The notes beneath the pieces are model-generated. The model was not told the DNA's origin. It was given only the letters and a program-made list of their open reading frames with translations, and made no database searches. DNA of 64,000 nt from Lactuca virosa (Eukaryota; Streptophyta; Magnoliopsida; Asterales; Asteraceae): assembly GCA_928212115.1 (NCBI GenBank), contig CAKMRJ010005523.1, positions 109,414,654-109,478,653 on the forward strand. The letters are read 5' to 3'. Positions 58,919 through 64,000 of this stretch are shown here, in pieces (within the stretch, counting starts at the first letter, position 1; every line of letters starts with the position of its first letter). The translations under genes were made by a program, and so were the position numbers.

Positions 58919-59520
58919 AGTTCTCAAAATTCAGATTATGAAAAGGGATGCCGTAATCATAATCGAATTTTAGAACGCAAATAATGGACCATATATAGAA
59001 TTTCCTTATGTTGAGCCATTCCAACATGAAATTCATATATATATCCTTGATTAAATACGATTAAAATCTCAATCTAAGCTTTTAGAATTGAAATGAAGTA
59101 TAATTTCCTCTCCCTTAATTATAGCAAAACACTTTTTCAACCCCTGCAACCTCACGAATTGAAACTTTTGTTTTCTATAATTAACATTGCTAACTTGCAA
59201 CCTTTGTCATAATTATCATGCTCCCACTAACATGATGATTATTAGCATAACACTTATGCTCCCACTAGCTTTGACATGTACTCAGAAATCAGCTGACTTT
59301 CTTACCAAAGTTCAGATTTCTGATACTAGATTGTTTTGATAAAACTTTATCAAAATCATACACCTCTCTTAGATAGCTCACATGTGTGTCTAAACAATTT
59401 TAGAACTATGAAAAGGGATGCCGTAATCATAGTCTCAATTGTTTAGACCTTTGCCACTTCTCACAAGTCCATGTTAGTGTGCCGGTAAACCACACACGCT
59501 CCACTAACGACTTTGAGAAT
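58919..59520 (-). repeat. Conserved-loop hairpins in the 3' half of the copia interior
   Basis: Minus-strand hairpins at 58920-58976 and 59388-59448 share the loop ATTACGGCATCCCTTTT but have unrelated stems (GTTCTAAAATTCGATTATG and GTCTAAACAATT). A third, 59473-59508, has stem GTTAGTG/CACTAAC around a TTTACCGGC loop region. TAGTGGGAGCAT inverted repeats lie nearby at about 59220-59275. Confidence 0.75.
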
Positions 59521-60239
59521 GCAAATATCACAATTGCTATCTAGCTAAAAATCTACTTAGTGAAGTGTTTCCTCACCATCATTTTCATGAATCGGAGAGA
59601 AACCTTATGACACTTAGATTTAATAGTGTATGTGTTCTTATCCATGTGAATTTGTCAAAAACCATAATCACAAGACAAGGTTAGTGACAAATCCAAACTC
59701 ATATTGATTAACTTGTGCAATCTTAAATTCTTGCCATTTGGCAGCTCAGGTGCCTGCCATTGCTTCCAAGTAGTTGTGCAACCAATTGAGAACTCTCAGA
59801 ACTCCTATGCAAAGCCAACTTGAATAGGCACAAAATTTCAACACGATAGGTTATAAACCTCAAGTCGTGTGCTATGTGCTAGTGAAGGACTTTAGGTTTT
59901 ATTCTTGATTAAGTCTTGAAACTTTCAAGAGCTTTAAGACTCCCACTGTCCTCTTGACATATAAGACTCCCTTGTCAAATATTCAAGAGATAGTGCGGAT
60001 TCTTTATCAAGACTAACACTTTACACAATTGGCCTAAGTTGGTCTCTGTTTTATCCAAAACATCACAACTTACCAATTCAAATGTACAAGAGTAGATAAC
60101 CTTTTACTCTTACATTTGACTAGTGTTAACAAACCCTCTTTAAGATATGTCACTCAAGTTACAATCTTGGAGTATGACTCTAAGAATTGTTTTGGAACGA
60201 AGTATGACTCATCTTTTTGATTTAACCATTTCAACAATT

Positions 60240-60560
60240 CATGACTCCTCTTCTTAGTCATAAGAATGCACTAAGATGACTTTAGAGGACCAATTGTGAT
60301 ATGGTATCTTAATCATTAAGATGATCATAAACATGATACTAAAGTACTCTCCCATCTTTTCAGATTTGAGAAAACTTTTATCTTTCTGCCATACTTTGAT
60401 TCTTCTTATTCGTTCTGTCTCACATTGAAACTTCTCCAATGCTACAGACTTATACTTAAACTTATAAGTATAACCATATTTACTGAACTTAAGTAAATCA
60501 TGACGAATAGTCTTCTTGATCTTTTGTGGTGGACTTGACCAGTGCACAAGAATGTGTACT
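60240..60560 (-). pseudogene. Copia integrase relic
   Basis: A 98-codon minus-strand frame (60547-60254) holds KFSKYGYTYKFKYKSVALEKF, which resembles the copia integrase stretch usually written as SRYGYVYLxKHKS. A frameshifted continuation has only weak similarity to the rest of the core. No catalytic triad can be assembled. The homologous piece in the element at 36576 is near 39670. Confidence 0.55.
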
Positions 60561-60905
60561 CGATCCCTTAGTCCTTTCCTTATTCACATAAGGAATTAGT
60601 CTTAATTTTCCAAGCTGAAAGTTCTCATTCATCATACTATACAACTTGCATGATTCCAAGTTTCGGTCCAATTGAACCTTGGGTGATGAGAATCTTTCCT
60701 TATTTGGTAATATTAGACACTACCACAACCGAAAGAATCAAATCCATTTTTCCAATATTGCTATCAATGGAATCTTATAAGCAACAACTTTTCACAAATG
60801 CCATTGTAAGGATACTTAAAATAAAATAAAATCAAAACTTTTTTTCTTTTATTTTAAAACTTTGCGGAAAAACTTATCCTTACAATCCATATGAAAACCT
60901 TGTTG

Positions 60906-61638
60906 TTATCTATTCCTAAGCAATATAAATATCATAACTCTTAAGTAATAGCCCAAAATTCTGATCACCGAACCATGCGATTGAAATCCATCTTCGCGAT
61001 CAGAATCAGCATGTATTAATAGAGTTAGACAATGGACTTTACCTGAAGTAGAGCCAAACTTATTGACTTTAACATCCTTAGGTAAATTTGGCAGCTTCGT
61101 AACCAATGCCCTTCCTTTGGCAATAGTTACCTATGGACCCTTGATAATGGGACTATCTCAGACTTCGCCTCTCTCTTTTACCGGGGTCAACCGAGTTGAC
61201 TATGGCCGATCCCTTTCCATTGGGAAGAGAGAGCTTTACTGGATATCCAATGTCATCATTGTCAATGTCCATAGCGTTTTAGGAAGTTGATCTTAGCAAA
61301 TAGATAAGATCATTAAGGGTCTTGTCTTAGTCTGTTCATAGGATTCCCAAAGAACTCACTATGTGACTTAGAAAGTAGTTGAGCCACCAACTTTCTCAAG
61401 ACTTTGACACCCAACTCTCCCGGCTTGTCAATATGTGACTACATCTCCAAGATGTGATCACACCTAGACCTTGCCTTGCCAATAGGGCTTGAGTGACCTT
61501 AAACTTTTTAGGAACTTGTGGGTTAGGGAGAATAATTGGAGGAGGTGAAAGAAGTATGATATCCATGGGACATCATCTTCATTTAGGAAAGCTTGTTTCA
61601 AGAGATTTGGGAAGATCATAAATGTCTAGACCAGACAT
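60906..61638 (-). pseudogene. Copia gag relic
   Basis: Collinear with the gag fragment at 38373, from ATGTCT at 61638 downward: a proline-rich segment, then KFKVTQALLA-like sequence (about 61480-61520), then a knuckle-like tail ending in VTKLPNLPKDVKVNKFG (61106-60906). Stops in every frame. Confidence 0.65.
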
Positions 61639-61669
61639 CTTTTTGGGAGATATTCAAGATAGTTGATTT

Positions 61670-62912
61670 AAAGTCCTTAATATGACACCCAATATGAAAT
61701 ATTAAGGCTAGGACCCAACAAATATTTTATAACTTAGAAGAGGGATGCCGTAATCCAAGCTATAAAATATTTGAAGGTAGGTGAATGACGATTCACCAAT
61801 TTCCACCATGAAAAACGAAATAATTTATTAGGTTTTAATTGGATTTGAAAGTCCTAGATCTTTGAGATTCATTGAACTGTTTCAAAGGCATGTTTCAATC
61901 TCGAGTGTGCCCTTCAGGTTTTGTGACTGGGATGCCGAGGATCACAAAACAAGGTGTGAATAACCATGCAAATATTATGGTACCCTTAATATTTACCCCT
62001 AATCAGTGTGCCGGTTAACCACACACGCTCCACCGATACTATGATAATATTAAGTTACCCTTTGCCTACCTTGTTAAGTCCAGGTTAGTGTGCGGTTAAC
62101 CACACACGCTCCACTAACGACTTAAGCAAAGTGCAAAGTGTAATTTCATGGGTTAGCACCAAATTCACATTTTCCTAAGTAACTAAGATTGGGTATTAAT
62201 AAGAGTTTAGTTACTTAGTATTTATCATTAATCTTTAATGAAAGGAGAATTATAGTCCTTGTCCTACCCGTTCGGCTAACGACCCTCACCAGTCAAGGAA
62301 GCGGTGGGTGAGAGTGGACACCCATTAAAACTGCCATTTAGGCAGTAACCTTATACCCCTTATAGACCGGCTTCGTGAATGAGGCCTACTAACGGTAAGA
62401 CTGACTTTACTCTTTACATATATATAAATATTATTAACTTATAATATTATAAAGTATAAGGGTTGAATTTTAACTTTTAAAATTCTAAGGGCTAACTTGG
62501 AATTAAAGTATTCATAAGTGAAACTTTTCAAATTCCAAAACTTGAGGGCAAGTTTTGAAACTATTCAAACTAATTAATTCCATAACTTATGAGTTTAAAG
62601 TAGTTTTAATTAAAAAAAAACAAAAAAAAAAAAAACTCTTCAAGTTCCATAACTTGAGGACAAGTTATGGAAGACTTTAAACTAATTAAATAAAAAAAAT
62701 AACTTTTTTTTATTGAAACTTATGGACTAATTAAGGTTACATTTTTTTTAATTTAATGAAGAGACTCTTGAACCTCCTAACTTGAGGACAAGTTATGGAG
62801 TCATAAAAAATTTAATTAGAACTAGACTCTTCATTTTGTAACCTTGCCAACTTTTATGAGTTTTATGATTCTTAAATGTGACTTTTCATATAACTTGAGG
62901 ACAAGTTACAAA
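61670..62912 (-). repeat. Leader hairpin array, counterpart of 37040-38335
   Basis: Minus-strand order from the primer-binding site: four hairpins with core AACTTGTCCTCAAGTT (62889-62909, 62774-62800, 62645-62672, 62535-62559); two with GGTTAACC loops (62084-62118, 62002-62037); one with loop TCCTCGGCATCCCAG (61911-61954); one with loop ATTACGGCATCCCTCTT (61720-61772, 18-pair stem); one with stem CCTTAATAT/ATATTAAGG (61675-61707). Confidence 0.78.
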
Positions 62913-63250
62913 AACACACTTTGGAATCAACTCTTAGATTAAAATGGATTGAAAACAACTATTTCACACAACTTTTCTATTAATCTAAGAACTCATAAGA
63001 ACAAGATAATTCAAATCATCAATCTTCAAGAAATTAGCATGAACATACAAACTAATACAATCTTGAAATTATGACAATTATCTTAGAAATTGGATTAGCA
63101 TGAACATTACCACATCAAAAAACAAGTTTATAAGTCCAAAACATCTTAGGGTAATGTTCCTAGTCCCATTCCAGCCAAAACAATCGAATATATGCATCCA
63201 ACTCGATTTTTCAGCTACTTTTGCAAGTATAACAAGAAAAACAAGCCTAG

Positions 63251-63262
63251 GCTCTGATACCA
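63251..63262 (-). other. Primer-binding site
   Basis: TGGTATCAGAGC on the minus strand, one base inside the right LTR. Confidence 0.85.
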
Positions 63263-63263
63263 C

Positions 63264-64000
63264 TGTTGGGTATGAGCATTCTAACACTCCTAAGTGTACA
63301 TGCAACCCTAAATACCTTGGATCTATGTTTTCTCTATATACATACAATATGAACATCCAAGGTATTATCCTAATCTAGCATACAAAATAAAAATATAACA
63401 AGATAGAATACATACCTCTTGATGTAGAATGTCTTCATGAGCGCCTAGTGCCCAAGTGTGACACCTCAAATGGTTCACACAACACCAAATACACTTGGAA
63501 TAACTTGAGAGAAACTTGAACCACTCCTTGAAATCGTCTAGCCCTCACACTCACACATTAGTGCACGATTTCTTGAGCCATGGGATTCTTTTATTGGTGG
63601 CTATTAGGGTTACACCATGTAACTCATAACTTTACCCATTCCTTATGCTCCATGGATTTTAACCTCCATGGAGTATCCATGGTCACCCCATGGACTTAGT
63701 CCAACATAAGGAATCTTGGATCACAAGCCCACATATACAGAATGAATGATTTACACAATCAACCCATATATTTAATTAGTCTCCTTTTGATCACTTAATT
63801 ATTCCAAATTAATTCTTGATCAATACTAATTAATAACCTTATTAATATATTAGAACTTATAATATTATTAACCAACCTTAAGTGTTATTTCTCTCATTAT
63901 AGTCTATCCAAATGCATGATGCCATGCAACCCAAATGGACCATGCCGGGTCGGGTCAAGTCTTACCCAATTATAGTTATGGACTTAGACATTTAATCCAA
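63264..64000 (-). repeat. 5' LTR (truncated by the window end), TATA damaged
   Basis: Matches the left LTR with small indels. At 63588-63600 it reads CTTTTATTGG where the left LTR has CTTTTATATGG, so on the minus strand TATAAAAG becomes AATAAAAG. Confidence 0.88.

Larger units (their letters stand above)
56547..64000 (-). mobile_element. Copia-type LTR element, related to the one at 36576, inside gypsy integrase
   Basis: Left (3') LTR 56547-57299 and right (5') LTR from 63264 to the window end are close direct repeats starting TGTTGGGT and ending ATCCAACA; the window stops two bases before the right end. Minus-strand primer-binding site at 63251-63262, purine tract CCAAGTGGGAGAC at 57300-57312. 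The insertion follows AGATC (56542-56546) in the gypsy integrase, so AGATC is the expected flank just beyond 64002. The interior holds the hairpin leader (61675-62910), a gag relic (61638-60906), an integrase relic (about 60550-60250) and a non-coding remainder. Confidence 0.88.

Overview
This is a flowering-plant nuclear genome window, probably Asteraceae (lettuce-like; my inference from the style of the LTRs). It is about 90% transposon sequence, layered by repeated insertion. I support one intact host gene: an EF-hand sodium/calcium exchanger of the NCL type with eight exons (46398-49423). Everything else recognisable is mobile or derived from mobile elements.

Layout. 1-3110 is AT-rich DNA with a decayed MULE transposase. 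A 5'-truncated LINE begins near 3130, breaks at about 5646 and resumes at 20636-21907. About 15 kb of younger insertions lie inside it: a gypsy-type LTR (5648-10471) carrying a Pack-MULE (6949-8695) with clathrin heavy chain exon fragments; a second LTR remnant (10472-12421); and a gypsy element with ~2.5 kb LTRs (12422-20622, duplicated target GTCTG). A ~100 bp hairpin-rich tandem array follows (22044-22860). A young, almost complete chromodomain gypsy element reads leftward at 23017-29658 (target GGGCA). A solo LTR (29962-31975, target ATACC) sits in the 3' part of a broken transposon-associated gene (31983-34266). A second solo LTR (34363-43969, target AGAAT) hosts a copia-type element (36576-43714, target TTTAT). 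Then come the NCL gene, a second gypsy element on the plus strand (50658-56546), and inside its integrase another leftward copia-type element (56547 to the window end, two bases short of its LTR end).

Most unusual signals. (1) The two copia-type elements carry collinear hairpins whose loops are nearly identical while the stems differ but stay complementary, with G-U wobbles on the sense strand. This suggests a structured RNA leader. (2) The plus-strand gypsy element has a 69 nt AU-rich intron between gag and protease; retention ends gag at a stop, splicing fuses gag to pol. A sister family in the same window lacks it. (3) Five unrelated gypsy LTRs share a layout: palindrome or short-motif clusters near the TATA box, then a candidate intron enclosing a family-specific minisatellite. 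(4) In three defective elements the 5' LTR TATA box is lost or inverted while the 3' LTR keeps it. All element and exon boundaries were read by eye.
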